A stretch of 64,000 nt of DNA from Pelomonas sp051857475 (GCF_051857475.1 NZ_JBPZGZ010000003.1:496001-560000), one strand, 5' to 3'. Positions 55,370-63,834 are shown, numbered from the stretch's first letter. Numbers and translations are program-made. Notes: a model not told the origin generated them from the sequence alone.

Positions 55370-55773
55370 GGCCTGACGTGGCCTCCGCCGACCCCGCTCG
55401 ATTCCAATCCTTTCTTGCTTTTGACTTTGGCCTGCGCCGCATCGGCGTGGCCAGCGGCACGCGCCTGCTCGGTTCGGCCGAGCCGCGTGGCACCGTCAAG
55501 GGCGGCGATTTCGACGCCATCGCCAGCCTGATCAAGACCTGGCAGCCCGACGCCCTTGTCATCGGCGTGCCCCGCCACCCCGACGGCGCACCCCACGAGA
55601 TGACGACCAAGGCACAGAACTTCGGCCGGCGACTCTCCGGGCGCTACCACCTGCCGGTCTTCGAGGTGGACGAGCGCTACACCAGCGTCGAAGCCGAAAG
55701 CCAAGGCGCGCACGACGTGGACGCCGCCGCCGCGGCCCTCATCCTTGAACAATTCTTCCGAGAACATCCATGA
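55366..55773 (+). CDS. ruvX: Putative pre-16S rRNA nuclease / Holliday resolvase RuvX
   Basis: This 135-residue RNase H-fold protein begins MRPDVASADPARFQSFLAFDFGLRRIGVA, with the catalytic Asp in FDFG. It has VIGVPRHPDGAPHEM and ends VFEVDERYTSVEAES, holding the second acidic cluster. It is known as YqgF, linked to 16S rRNA 5' processing. It overlaps yqgE by 4 bp and pyrR by 4 bp (ATGA), so the genes are coupled. Confidence 0.95.
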   Translation: MRPDVASADPARFQSFLAFDFGLRRIGVASGTRLLGSAEPRGTVKGGDFDAIASLIKTWQPDALVIGVPRHPDGAPHEMTTKAQNFGRRLSGRYHLPVFEVDERYTSVEAESQGAHDVDAAAAALILEQFFREHP

Positions 55774-56255
55774 GTGAATTGCTGCTCGATGCCGAGGCGC
55801 TCTACCTCGAGCTGAAGAAAGGCGTGCAGCGGCTGCTGACGCCCGACACCGCCCTGGTGGGCATCTGGAGTGGTGGCGCCTGGCTGGCCGAGCGCCTGGC
55901 GGCCGACTTGACCGTCGCCGCCGGCACCATCTCCAGTGCCCTGCACCGCGACGACTTCGGTTCGCGCGGCCTGGCCAAGGCCGACCACACGACGCTGCCC
56001 TTCGACGTCAACGGCCGCGACATCCTGCTCATCGACGATGTGCTCTACACCGGCCGCACCACGCGGGCCGTCATCAACGAGCTGTTCGACTTCGGCCGCC
56101 CGGCGCGCGTGCAACTCGCCGTGCTGGTGGACCGCGGCGGGCGCGAGCTGCCCATCGAGCCGGCCTTCTCGGCCGCGCGCGTATCGCTGCAGGCCGGCCA
56201 GAGCCTGCGCCTGGCCCGGGGCGAGGACCGACGATTCAAGTTCGAGGTGAAGTGA
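55770..56255 (+). CDS. pyrR: PyrR-type uracil phosphoribosyltransferase / regulator
   Basis: This 161-residue PRTase-fold protein has a PRPP-binding motif DILLIDDVLYTGRTTRAVINEL, and the N-terminal ARLLADAEALYLELKKG-like helix and GIWSGGAWLAERLAADL hood. In Bacillus, PyrR is an RNA-binding attenuator; in beta-proteobacteria it may mainly act as uracil PRTase. It is directly followed by pyrB and pyrC', with TGATG overlap. I saw no obvious anti-terminator hairpin upstream; that would have to lie in the yqgE-ruvX leader. Confidence 0.93.
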   Translation: MSELLLDAEALYLELKKGVQRLLTPDTALVGIWSGGAWLAERLAADLTVAAGTISSALHRDDFGSRGLAKADHTTLPFDVNGRDILLIDDVLYTGRTTRAVINELFDFGRPARVQLAVLVDRGGRELPIEPAFSAARVSLQAGQSLRLARGEDRRFKFEVK

Positions 56256-57217
56256 TGCTGTCCAAGCGCAATCCACAACTCAACAAGCACGGCGAGCTCA
56301 TCCACCTGCTGTCCATCGAAGGCCTGCCGCGCGCGGTCATCGAGCAGATCCTGGACACCGCCGGCAGCTTCCTCTCGGTCAACGACCGCGAGGTCAAGAA
56401 GGTGCCGCTGCTGCGCGGCAAGTCGGTGTTCAACCTGTTCTTCGAGAACAGCACCCGCACCCGCACCACCTTCGAGATCGCCGCCAAGCGCCTCTCCGCC
56501 GACGTCATCAACCTCGACATCGCGCGCTCCTCCACGGCCAAGGGAGAGACCCTGCTGGACACGGTGGCCAACCTCAGCGCCATGCACGCCGACATGTTCG
56601 TGGTGCGCCACAGCGAGAGCGGGGCGCCCCACCTGATCGCCCAGCATTGCGCGCCCCATGTCCACGTGGTGAATGCCGGCGACGGCCGCCATGCCCACCC
56701 GACCCAGGGCCTGCTGGACATGTACACGATCCGGCATTTCAAGAAGGACTTCCGCAACCTGACGGTGGCCATCGTCGGCGACATCGTGCATTCGCGCGTG
56801 GCGCGATCCGACATCCACGCGCTGAACATCCTGGGCGTGCCGGAGATCCGCGCCGTCGGCCCCAAGACCCTGGTGCCGGGCGATCTGCGCGACATGGGCG
56901 TGCGCGTCTGCCAAGACATGGCCGAGGGCGTGAAGGACGCCGACGTCGTCATCATGCTGCGCCTGCAGAACGAGCGCATGAACGGCGGCATGCTGCCCAG
57001 CAGCGGCGAGTTCTTCAAGCATTTCGGCCTGACGCCGGAGAAGCTGGCCCTGGCCAAGCCCGACGCCATCGTCATGCACCCCGGCCCCATCAACCGTGGC
57101 GTGGAAATCGCGTCCGAGGTGGCCGACGGCAAGAGCAGCGTCATCCTGCCCCAAGTGACATTCGGCATCGCTGTCCGAATGGCTGTGATGGCCATCCTCG
57201 CAGGGAACGAAGCATGA
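56255..57217 (+). CDS. pyrB: Aspartate carbamoyltransferase catalytic subunit
   Basis: PyrB joins carbamoyl phosphate and aspartate, the first step of pyrimidine synthesis. The 320-residue protein has the carbamoyl-phosphate loop FFENSTRTRTTFE, the 80s-loop lysine in SSTAKGETLLDT, HPTQGLLDMYTI, and HPGPINRGVEI. No pyrI regulatory subunit is nearby; instead the next gene is a catalytically dead dihydroorotase-like protein, as in dodecameric ATCases of Pseudomonas type. ATG 56255 overlaps the pyrR stop; GTG 56252 is possible. Confidence 0.97.
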   Translation: MLSKRNPQLNKHGELIHLLSIEGLPRAVIEQILDTAGSFLSVNDREVKKVPLLRGKSVFNLFFENSTRTRTTFEIAAKRLSADVINLDIARSSTAKGETLLDTVANLSAMHADMFVVRHSESGAPHLIAQHCAPHVHVVNAGDGRHAHPTQGLLDMYTIRHFKKDFRNLTVAIVGDIVHSRVARSDIHALNILGVPEIRAVGPKTLVPGDLRDMGVRVCQDMAEGVKDADVVIMLRLQNERMNGGMLPSSGEFFKHFGLTPEKLALAKPDAIVMHPGPINRGVEIASEVADGKSSVILPQVTFGIAVRMAVMAILAGNEA

Positions 57218-58518
57218 AGATCCTCATCCAAGGCGGCCGGCTGATCGACCCGGCCAGCAATCTCGACCGCATCGGCGATGTCGCCATCGCCAACGGCCGC
57301 ATCGTGCACCTGGGCGATGTCAGCGACTTCGGCGCCGACCGCACCGTGGACGCCAGCGGCCTCATCGTCGCGCCCGGCCTCGTCGACCTCTGCGCCCGCC
57401 TGCGCGAGCCCGGTCACGAGCATGAAGGCCTGCTGGAGAGCGAACTCGCAGCCGCGGCCGCCGGCGGCGTTACCAGCCTGGTCTGCCCGCCCGACACCGA
57501 CCCGGTGCTGGACGAGCCCGGCCTGGTCGAGATGCTGAAGTTCCGTGCCCGCAAGCTCAGCCGCTGCCGCCTCTTCCCGCTGGGCGCGCTGACACGCCAG
57601 CTGCAGGGCGCAGCCCTGACCGAGATGGCCGAGCTGACCGAGGCCGGTTGCATCGGCTTCTCGCAGGCCGAGGTGCCGATCAAGGACACGCTGGTGCTGA
57701 GCCGCGCCCTCCAATACGCGGCGACCTATGGCTACACCGTCTGGCTGCGCCCGCAGGACGCCTGGCTGGGCGGCGGTGTGGCCGCCAGCGGCTCGGTCGC
57801 GACGCGGCTGGGCCTGTCCAGCGTGCCGGTCAGTGCCGAGACCGTGGCCCTGCACACCCTCTTCGAGCTGGTTCGTGCGACCGGTGCCCGCGTGCATGTC
57901 TGCCGCCTCAGCAGCGCCGCCGGCGTCGCGCTGGTGCGGGCCGCCAAGCAGGAAGGTTTGCCGGTGACGGCCGACGTGTCCATCAACTCCCTGCACCTCA
58001 GCGACGTCGACATCGGCTACTTCGACTCCGCCATGCGCCTGACGCCGCCGCTGCGTCAGGGCCGCGACCGCGACGCGCTGCGCGCCGGCCTGGCCGACGG
58101 CACGATCGATGCGCTGGTGTCAGACCACATGCCCGTGACCACCGATGAGAAGGCCGTGCCCTTCGCCGAGGCCACGCCCGGCGCCACCGGCCTGGAGCTG
58201 CTGCTCAGCCTGGCCCTGCGCTGGGCCAGGGATGCCGAGCTGCCGCTGCAGCGCGCCCTGGCCGTCGTCACGGCCGAGCCGGTGCGCGTGCTCGGTTCGG
58301 CCCTGGGTTCGCTGTCGGCGAGCGCCGGTCGCCTGGTGGAAGGCGGTGTCGCCGACGTCTGCGTCTTCGACGCCGGCGCCAGCTGGGCCGTCACGCCCGA
58401 CAAGCTGGCCAGCCAGGGCAAGCACACGCCCTTCGCCTACGCCTCCAGCGGCTTCGAGCTGCCGGCGCGTGTGCGTGCGACCCTGGTGGCGGGCCATATC
58501 GCCTACGAAGCTGCATGA
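57214..58518 (+). CDS. pyrC': Dihydroorotase-like non-catalytic ATCase partner (PyrC')
   Basis: This 434-residue amidohydrolase-fold protein is coupled to pyrB by ATGA. The fold signature VAPGLVDLCARLREPGHEHEG is present, but the HxH zinc pair is replaced: Asp58, Cys60, Arg62 instead of D-x-H-x-H. The later ligand region reads VTADVSINSLHLSD without the usual ligand histidines, although SDHMPVTTDEK keeps one Asp. It should therefore be inactive and serve to assemble PyrB, as known for Pseudomonas pDHO. Active dihydroorotase must be encoded elsewhere. Confidence 0.9.
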   Translation: MKILIQGGRLIDPASNLDRIGDVAIANGRIVHLGDVSDFGADRTVDASGLIVAPGLVDLCARLREPGHEHEGLLESELAAAAAGGVTSLVCPPDTDPVLDEPGLVEMLKFRARKLSRCRLFPLGALTRQLQGAALTEMAELTEAGCIGFSQAEVPIKDTLVLSRALQYAATYGYTVWLRPQDAWLGGGVAASGSVATRLGLSSVPVSAETVALHTLFELVRATGARVHVCRLSSAAGVALVRAAKQEGLPVTADVSINSLHLSDVDIGYFDSAMRLTPPLRQGRDRDALRAGLADGTIDALVSDHMPVTTDEKAVPFAEATPGATGLELLLSLALRWARDAELPLQRALAVVTAEPVRVLGSALGSLSASAGRLVEGGVADVCVFDAGASWAVTPDKLASQGKHTPFAYASSGFELPARVRATLVAGHIAYEAA

Positions 58519-59243
58519 GATCCCTCGTCGCCGTTTGGCGCCTGGCCCGTCTGGCACCCCATGTGCTGCACGGCCTGTGGATCGTCAAGCGCCGCTTCGA
58601 GCTGATGACGACCTGCGAGCGGCATGGGCAGATCCAGTGGTGGTCGATCAAGTTCCTGCGCATCCTCGGCATCGAGCTGAAGAGCCAGGGCCAGGCCCTG
58701 CCCACGGGTCATCTGCTGGTGGCCAATCACATCTCCTGGCTGGACATCTGCGGCGTCCATGCGGTGCTGCCGCAGGCGCGCTTCGTGTCCAAGGCCGATG
58801 TGAAGCACTGGCCGCTGGTGGGGGCCCTGGTCGAAGGCGCGGGCACGCTCTTCATCGAGCGCACCAGCAAGCGCGACGCATTGCGCGTCGTGCACCAGAC
58901 GGCGGCCGCCCTGCAGGCCGGTGACTGTGTGGCTGTCTTCCCCGAAGGCACGACGGGCGCCGGTCCCGAGATGCTGCCCTTCCACGCCAACCTGCTGCAG
59001 GCGGCCGTCTCGACCGGCGCGCCGGTGCTGCCCCTGGTGCTGCGCTGGTACGAGCCCGGCGAGCGCTTCAGCTCCTCGGCCCGTTTCATCGGCGACATGA
59101 CGCTGGCCCAGAGCCTGTGGAGCATCGCCTCGGCCAAGGGCCTCGGCATCGATGTGCAGATCCTGCCCAGCGTGATGACCGAAGGCCAGGACCGGCGGGC
59201 GCTGGGCGAGACGCTGCGCGGCGTGATCAGCGCACGCTTGTAA
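58515..59243 (+). CDS. 1-acyl-sn-glycerol-3-phosphate acyltransferase (PlsC family)
   Basis: This 242-residue membrane-bound acyltransferase has the variant motif I NHISWLD (H-x4-D) near residue 74 and motif III VFPEGTTG. Motif IV APVLPLVLR follows, with an N-terminal hydrophobic segment (HVLHGLWIVKRRF region). It would add the second acyl chain to make phosphatidic acid, or act on lysolipids. It overlaps pyrC' by 4 bp (ATGA) and converges with the isomerase-like gene (17-bp end overlap). As a family member its exact substrate is not certain, so no symbol is given. Confidence 0.9.
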   Translation: MRSLVAVWRLARLAPHVLHGLWIVKRRFELMTTCERHGQIQWWSIKFLRILGIELKSQGQALPTGHLLVANHISWLDICGVHAVLPQARFVSKADVKHWPLVGALVEGAGTLFIERTSKRDALRVVHQTAAALQAGDCVAVFPEGTTGAGPEMLPFHANLLQAAVSTGAPVLPLVLRWYEPGERFSSSARFIGDMTLAQSLWSIASAKGLGIDVQILPSVMTEGQDRRALGETLRGVISARL

Positions 59244-59985
59244 GCCAGGCCAGCCCGGCCGACGTCGCGGCACGCGGGCGGTATTCGAGGCCGACGGCGC
59301 CGGGCCAGGCGCCTTCTTCCAGCAGCACGAAATCCGCCGCGTACTCGCCAGCCTCGGGCTCGTGCCGGCCATCGACGCCCGCGACCTGCACATGACCCAG
59401 CAGCCCCAGGTCCAGTGCCCGCGCCAGATGCGTCAGCGACTCGCCCTCGGCGACGCGGCAGTGGTAGAGGTCCAGCTGCAGCTGCACGCGCGGCGAGTCC
59501 AGCGCGGTCAGCAGCTCCAGGGCCTGGGCCTGGCGGTGCAAAAAATAGCCTGGCATGTCGCGCCGGTTGATGGGCTCGACCACCAGGGGCAGCGTTGACT
59601 GCGCGGCTGCCCACGAAAGATTGGCCAGCCAGGTCGCCCGGGTCTCGGCGCCGTCGTCGGCCAAGCCGGACAGCAGATGCACGCGCGCCGACTCCAGCCT
59701 ATGGGCCAGGTCCAGGCCGCGCAATGTGGCCTCGCGGAACTCGGCCTTGCGGCCGGGCAGGGCTGCAAAGCCGCGCTCGCCGGCCGCCCAGTCACCGGCC
59801 GGGGCGTTGATGAGCACGACTCGCAGCTCGGCCAACGCGGCCTTCAGCGCGGCGGCGTCATGCAGATGCGGCTGCTGCAACTCCACGGCCGTGAAGCCAT
59901 CAGCTCTTGCCGCGGCCGGGCGGTCGAGATAGGCGTGCTCGGTGTAGAGCCAATCGAGGTTGGCCTCGAAGCGCCGCGGGATCAT
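59227..59985 (-). CDS. TIM-barrel sugar isomerase (hydroxypyruvate isomerase-like)
   Basis: This 252-residue xylose-isomerase-type TIM barrel begins PRRFEANLDWLYTEHAYLDRP. It has a metal-binding set: VVEPINRRDMPGYF with Glu, QLQLDLYHCRV with Asp/His, and VGLEYRP with Glu. This arrangement matches Hyi/OtnI enzymes that interconvert hydroxypyruvate and tartronate semialdehyde or a related sugar acid. No glyoxylate genes are near. It is coupled to the DUF4254 gene upstream (ATGA) and overlaps plsC at its end. Confidence 0.88.
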   Translation of the reverse strand: MIPRRFEANLDWLYTEHAYLDRPAAARADGFTAVELQQPHLHDAAALKAALAELRVVLINAPAGDWAAGERGFAALPGRKAEFREATLRGLDLAHRLESARVHLLSGLADDGAETRATWLANLSWAAAQSTLPLVVEPINRRDMPGYFLHRQAQALELLTALDSPRVQLQLDLYHCRVAEGESLTHLARALDLGLLGHVQVAGVDGRHEPEAGEYAADFVLLEEGAWPGAVGLEYRPRAATSAGLAWLTSVR

Positions 59986-60611
59986 TGGGACTCCGCCACC
60001 AGGGCCGGGTTCAGCCGTGGATCGTTGTACATCTTGAATTGGCGGTAGACCTTGAAATAGGCCCGGCCGGCGCGGGCGTCGGCCAGCAGCTCGTCATAGC
60101 AGCGGCCCAGATCGGCGCGCTGTTGCATCAGCCGCTCCAGCCGCTGTGCGCAGGCCTTGCGATGAGCGTCGTCCACATCGGTGCGCAAGGTCTGCTCGCG
60201 CATGGCGGCGATCTTCAGGCCGAGGATGGAGATGCGGTCCAGCATGGAGCCGGCCGTCTCGCTGTTCAGCCGTGCGCCGGCTGGCGCCGTGGAGCGGGGC
60301 AGGGCGCCGGTGAGGGTGGCGGGGTCGACCAGGCCCAGGGCCGACAGCAGGAATTCGTCGATGCGCTCGACGGCATCGTTGCGGGCCTGGTTGTGGCGAT
60401 CGATGGCGCGCTTGTTGGCGACGATCTCGGCATCCGGTGCCTGGGTGCGGCGGGCCAGGTCTTCCTGGGCCCACAGGCTGCGGTTGTGGAAGTGGTTGAC
60501 GGCCACCCAGCCGCGGACGTCCGTGGCCTCGGCAGCAAACGGTGGGGCACCCAGCGCTGCATCGTGGGCGGCGATCACTTCGGCAGAGGCGGGCAGGGTG
60601 ATCTCGGGCAT
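59982..60611 (-). CDS. DUF4254 protein
   Basis: This 209-residue alpha-helical protein starts MPEITLPASAEVIAAH. It contains NHFHNRSLWAQEDLAR, NKRAIDRHNQARND (the RN-rich helix typical of DUF4254), SMLDRISILGLKIAAM and RYFKVY-like ending AYFKVYRQFKMYND. The family is common in Bacteroidetes, where it neighbours glycosyltransferases. Here a family-9 glycosyltransferase lies divergent at 60665 with 53 bp between, which suggests a shared envelope-glycan role. Function is unknown. Confidence 0.88.
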   Translation of the reverse strand: MPEITLPASAEVIAAHDAALGAPPFAAEATDVRGWVAVNHFHNRSLWAQEDLARRTQAPDAEIVANKRAIDRHNQARNDAVERIDEFLLSALGLVDPATLTGALPRSTAPAGARLNSETAGSMLDRISILGLKIAAMREQTLRTDVDDAHRKACAQRLERLMQQRADLGRCYDELLADARAGRAYFKVYRQFKMYNDPRLNPALVAESQ

Positions 60612-60664
60612 GAAGGGCGGGTCTGCGCAGGGAGAATCCCGCGCCGCTTGTCCAACTGACGCAG

Positions 60665-61642
60665 ATGATAGAAGCCCGCCCCCTGATCGTTCGCCTGCGC
60701 AACTTCGTGGGCGACACGGTCCTGAGCATTCCGGCACTGCGTCTGCTGCAAAGCCATGGCTATCGCCTGGAGCTGGTGGGCAAGGGCTGGGCGCGCGGCC
60801 TGCTGGAGGCCGAAGGCTGGAGGGTGCATGTGCGGCCGGACGGGCTGCGCGAGCGCGTGGCCCAGTTGCGCCAGCTCAGGCGCCAGTTCAGGGCCGAAGA
60901 CCCGGGGTTTGAGGCGCGCTCGAATGCCTTGCTCTTCCCCTATGCCTTTTCAGCCGCCCTGGATTCGCGCCTGGCCGGGCTCAAGGCCGAGGGCCATGCG
61001 AGCGATGGCCGCGGCTGGCTGCTCCAGCGCGGCCTGCCGAAACGCGAGGGGCGGCACACCCTGGTCGAGTACTGGGAACTGGCCAGCGACTTCCTTGGCG
61101 TGCAGGCCGAACCGCCGCGCGACATCGGCATGCAGGTCAGCGAGGCCCAGCGGAACGCGGCACGGTCGCTGCTGGCGGCGCAGGGCTTGGAGCCGGGCCG
61201 TTTCGTGCTGATCTGCCCGTTTGCGAACGGTCGCGTGGAGTTCCTGGACCGCAGCTGGCCGGCCTTTCCGGACTTCGTGCGGCGCCTGCGCGCTGAAGGC
61301 CGCCAGGTCGTCATCGTGCCCGGACCGGCGGAGGTGCAGGGCGCCCAGGACCTCTATCCGGAAGCGATCCGCCTTGACGGTGTCGCCCTGGGGGTCTACA
61401 GCGCGCTGCTGCAGCTGGCCGGCGTCGTCGTCGCCAACGACACCGGGCCGGCCCATGTGGCGGCGGGCGTGGGCGCCCGGCTGCTGAGCATCTGGGGGCC
61501 GGTGGACGCCTCGCGCTGGGCGCCCTGGGGTTCGACGGTTACCTTGATGCGACGCGGGCCCACCGAGTGGGTCAGCGTCGACGAGGTGCTAGCGGCGGTG
61601 GGGGCCTGCGCGCCCCATTGCCTCAGGGCAAACAGGCCCTAG
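60665..61642 (+). CDS. Family-9 glycosyltransferase (heptosyltransferase-like)
   Basis: This 325-residue GT-B enzyme begins MIEARPLIVRLRNFVGDTVLSIPALRLL, the GT9 N-terminal motif. It has VLICPFANGRVEFLDRSWP, and the nucleotide-sugar site LAGVVVANDTGPAHVAAGVGARLLSIWGP near residues 250-280. Related enzymes add heptose to LPS inner core; the substrate here cannot be fixed by sight. Its stop TAG shares the palindrome CTAG with the gpmA stop on the other strand. Confidence 0.9.
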   Translation: MIEARPLIVRLRNFVGDTVLSIPALRLLQSHGYRLELVGKGWARGLLEAEGWRVHVRPDGLRERVAQLRQLRRQFRAEDPGFEARSNALLFPYAFSAALDSRLAGLKAEGHASDGRGWLLQRGLPKREGRHTLVEYWELASDFLGVQAEPPRDIGMQVSEAQRNAARSLLAAQGLEPGRFVLICPFANGRVEFLDRSWPAFPDFVRRLRAEGRQVVIVPGPAEVQGAQDLYPEAIRLDGVALGVYSALLQLAGVVVANDTGPAHVAAGVGARLLSIWGPVDASRWAPWGSTVTLMRRGPTEWVSVDEVLAAVGACAPHCLRANRP

Positions 61643-62382
61643 GCCTTGCCCTGATTGGCCACCGCAGCGGCCGCCTTGGCCGCGGCTTCGGCGTCGCCCA
61701 GGTAGTAGCTCTTGATGGGCTTGAGGTTTTCGTCGAGCTCGTAGACCAGCGGGATGCCGTTGGGGATGTTGACGCCGACGATGGCGTCGTCCGCGATGCC
61801 ATCCAAATACTTGACCAGGGCGCGGATGCTGTTGCCGTGGGCGGCGATCAGCACGCGCTGGCCGCCCTTGATGGCCGGAGCGATGGTGTCGTTCCAGAAC
61901 GGCAACACGCGGGCGACCGTGTCCTTCAGGCATTCCGTCAGCGGGATGTCGTTTGGGTCCAGCTTGGCATAGCGCACGTCGCTGCGCTCGCTGCGCGGGT
62001 CGGTCGCTTCCAGGGCCGGGGGCGGCGTGTCGTAGCTGCGGCGCCAGATCAGCACCTGCTCGTCGCCGTACTGCTTGGCCATGTCGGCCTTGTTCAGGCC
62101 CTGCAGGCCGCCGTAGTGGCGCTCGTTCAGGCGCCAGGCGTGGCGCACCGGCAGCCAGGTGCGGTCCATCTGGTCCAGGGCATGCCACAGCGTCCAGACG
62201 GCGCGCTTGAGCACCGACGTGTAGGCGATGTCGAAGTCATAACCCGCTTCCTTCAGCAGGCGGCCGGCGCTCTTGGCCTGCTCGACGCCGGTGGGCGTCA
62301 GGTCCACATCGGTCCAGCCGGTGAAGCGGTTTTCCAGATTCCAGGTCGATTCGCCGTGGCGGATGAGGACGAGCTTGTACAT
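61639..62382 (-). CDS. gpmA: 2,3-bisphosphoglycerate-dependent phosphoglycerate mutase
   Basis: GpmA interconverts 3- and 2-phosphoglycerate in glycolysis. The 247-residue protein has LIRHGESTWNLENRFTGWTDVDLT with the catalytic His in RHG, NERHYGGLQGLNKADMAKQYG, and the second His in AAHGNSIRALVKYL. This is the standard histidine phosphatase fold with normal length; the C-terminus is Ala-rich. It is convergent with the GT9 gene and divergent from the rhodanese gene. Confidence 0.97.
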   Translation of the reverse strand: MYKLVLIRHGESTWNLENRFTGWTDVDLTPTGVEQAKSAGRLLKEAGYDFDIAYTSVLKRAVWTLWHALDQMDRTWLPVRHAWRLNERHYGGLQGLNKADMAKQYGDEQVLIWRRSYDTPPPALEATDPRSERSDVRYAKLDPNDIPLTECLKDTVARVLPFWNDTIAPAIKGGQRVLIAAHGNSIRALVKYLDGIADDAIVGVNIPNGIPLVYELDENLKPIKSYYLGDAEAAAKAAAAVANQGKA

Positions 62383-62469
62383 GGGCAGGAACGCACAGGT
62401 GGTGGAAGGCGGCGGATTATCGGCTCCGGCGATAATCACCGGCTTCGTTGAATTACACGGGATGCTTGC

Positions 62470-62880
62470 TTGAACTTCCTGATCGAGAACTGGTTTTTGA
62501 TCGTCGCCGCGCTGGTGTCCGGCGGCATGCTGCTCTACCCCCTGCTGGTGTCGGGGGCCCAGGGCGGCGGCCTGAGTCCTGCCGAGGCGGTCCAGGTCGT
62601 CAACCGGGAGAAGGGCGTGCTGATCGATGTCAGCGAGCCCGAGGAATACGCCAAGGGTCATCCCGTGGGCGCCCGCAACATCCCCTTTGGCCAGATCGAG
62701 GGCCACAAGCAACTGCCCTCCAACAAGGCCCTGCCGCTGGTGTTGGTGTGCCCGACGGGCGCGCGCGCCGGCCGCGCCGCAGGCATGCTGCGCAAGCTGG
62801 GCTATGACAAGGCCCAGGTGCTGGCAGGTGGCCTCAAGGCCTGGCGGGAGGCCAATTTGCCGGTTGAAAAGACCGCCTAA
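62470..62880 (+). CDS. Membrane-anchored rhodanese-like sulfurtransferase
   Basis: This 136-residue protein has an N-terminal membrane helix (WFLIVAALVSGGMLLYPLLV) followed by one rhodanese domain. Its active-site loop VCPTGARAGRAAG holds Cys94, and LIDVSEPEEYAKGHPVGARNIP is the CH2A signature. It should face the cytoplasm as YibN-type proteins do. The start is TTG 62470, as no in-frame ATG is found before NFLIENW. It is followed by grxC 12 bp on and secB, the same order as yibN-grxC-secB in E. coli. Confidence 0.92.
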   Translation: MNFLIENWFLIVAALVSGGMLLYPLLVSGAQGGGLSPAEAVQVVNREKGVLIDVSEPEEYAKGHPVGARNIPFGQIEGHKQLPSNKALPLVLVCPTGARAGRAAGMLRKLGYDKAQVLAGGLKAWREANLPVEKTA

Positions 62881-62892
62881 CAGGACTGCGCA

Positions 62893-63153
62893 ATGGCTCC
62901 CGTCAAGATGTACACCACCCTGGTCTGCCCGTTCTGCGTGCGTGCCAAGATGCTGCTCAAGCAGCGTGGCGTCGAACAGATCGACGAGATCCGCGTCGAC
63001 CTGAATCCGGCCGAACGCCAGCACATGATGGCCACGACGGGCCGCCGCACCGTGCCGCAGATCTTCATCGGCGACACCCATGTCGGGGGGTGCGACGACC
63101 TCATCGCCCTCGACCAGAAGGGCGGTTTGCTGCCCCTGCTCCAGGCGGCCTGA
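62893..63153 (+). CDS. grxC: Glutaredoxin 3
   Basis: This 86-residue glutathione-dependent redox carrier has active site CPFC (Cys12, Cys15) after VKMYTTLV. It also has TVPQIFIGDTHVGGCDDL with the cis-proline and GG motif. E. coli Grx3 has CPYC, so Tyr to Phe is a mild change. It is in the order rhodanese-grxC-secB-gpsA, conserved in proteobacteria. A terminator follows 86 bp after the stop. Confidence 0.96.
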   Translation: MAPVKMYTTLVCPFCVRAKMLLKQRGVEQIDEIRVDLNPAERQHMMATTGRRTVPQIFIGDTHVGGCDDLIALDQKGGLLPLLQAA

Positions 63154-63238
63154 GCCGCCTTCGGCCGCAACGTCTGATTTCAAGCCCGGGCAAGCCCCGG
63201 GCGCCCTGTCACGGGGCCTCGCCCATAATCCAGCTACC

Positions 63239-63266
63239 GCCCGCAGCATGCCGCCTGCGGGCTTTT
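63239..63266 (+). terminator. Intrinsic terminator between grxC and secB
   Basis: GCCCGCAG (63239-63246) pairs with CTGCGGGC (63255-63262) and is followed by TTTTGTTT. It would end the rhodanese-grxC transcript before secB. A CATAAT -10-like hexamer (63224-63229) just before it means a secB promoter there would have to read through it. Confidence 0.85.
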
Positions 63267-63293
63267 GTTTGACGCTTCGCTAGAAAGAGTTCC

Positions 63294-63767
63294 ATGGCCG
63301 ACGAGATCCAAGCTGCCGCCGAAGGCACCCCCGTGTTCCAGATCCAGCGCATGTATCTGAAGGATCTGTCGCTGGAGCAGCCCAACGCGCCCCACATCCT
63401 GCTGGAACAGCAACAGCCCCAGGTCGACATCAACCTGACGCTGTCGGCCGAGCAGGTCACCGACGGCATCTTCGAGGTCTGCGTGACGGCCACGGTCAAC
63501 ACCAAGGTCGGCGACAAGACGCTGTTCCTGGTGGAGGCCAAGCAGGCCGGCATCTTCGAGATCCGCAATGTGCCCGCCGACCAGGTCGACGGCATCCTGG
63601 GCATCGTCTGCCCGCAGATGGTCTACCCCTATCTGCGCGCCATCGTCTCCGACGTCTGCACCCGCGCCGGCTTCCCGCCCGTGCTGCTGACCGAAGTGAA
63701 CTTCCAGGCCATGTTCGAAGCCCAGCAGGCCCAGCGCGCCGCCCAGGGCGGCCAGGCCGTGAACTGA
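63294..63767 (+). CDS. secB: Protein-export chaperone SecB
   Basis: SecB is a tetrameric chaperone that keeps precursors unfolded and hands them to SecA. The 157-residue protein has FQIQRMYLKDLSLEQPNAPHIL, an acidic/beta core (VDINLTLSAEQVTDGIFEVCVTATV) and FPPVLLTEVNFQAMF near the end. Length is that of the family. gpsA follows on the same strand, 68 bp away, with a terminator between. Confidence 0.97.
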   Translation: MADEIQAAAEGTPVFQIQRMYLKDLSLEQPNAPHILLEQQQPQVDINLTLSAEQVTDGIFEVCVTATVNTKVGDKTLFLVEAKQAGIFEIRNVPADQVDGILGIVCPQMVYPYLRAIVSDVCTRAGFPPVLLTEVNFQAMFEAQQAQRAAQGGQAVN

Positions 63768-63788
63768 GCGAGCATCGCTCCATGACAG

Positions 63789-63813
63789 CGCCCCGCCCAG
63801 TGCGGGGCGTTTT
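63789..63813 (+). terminator. Intrinsic terminator after secB
   Basis: CGCCCCGC (63789-63796) pairs with GCGGGGCG (63802-63809) around loop CCAGT, followed by TTTT. It ends secB and leaves gpsA to its own start, or acts as a partial attenuator. Confidence 0.85.
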
Positions 63814-63834
63814 ACTTGGGGGACACTTCTGCGC

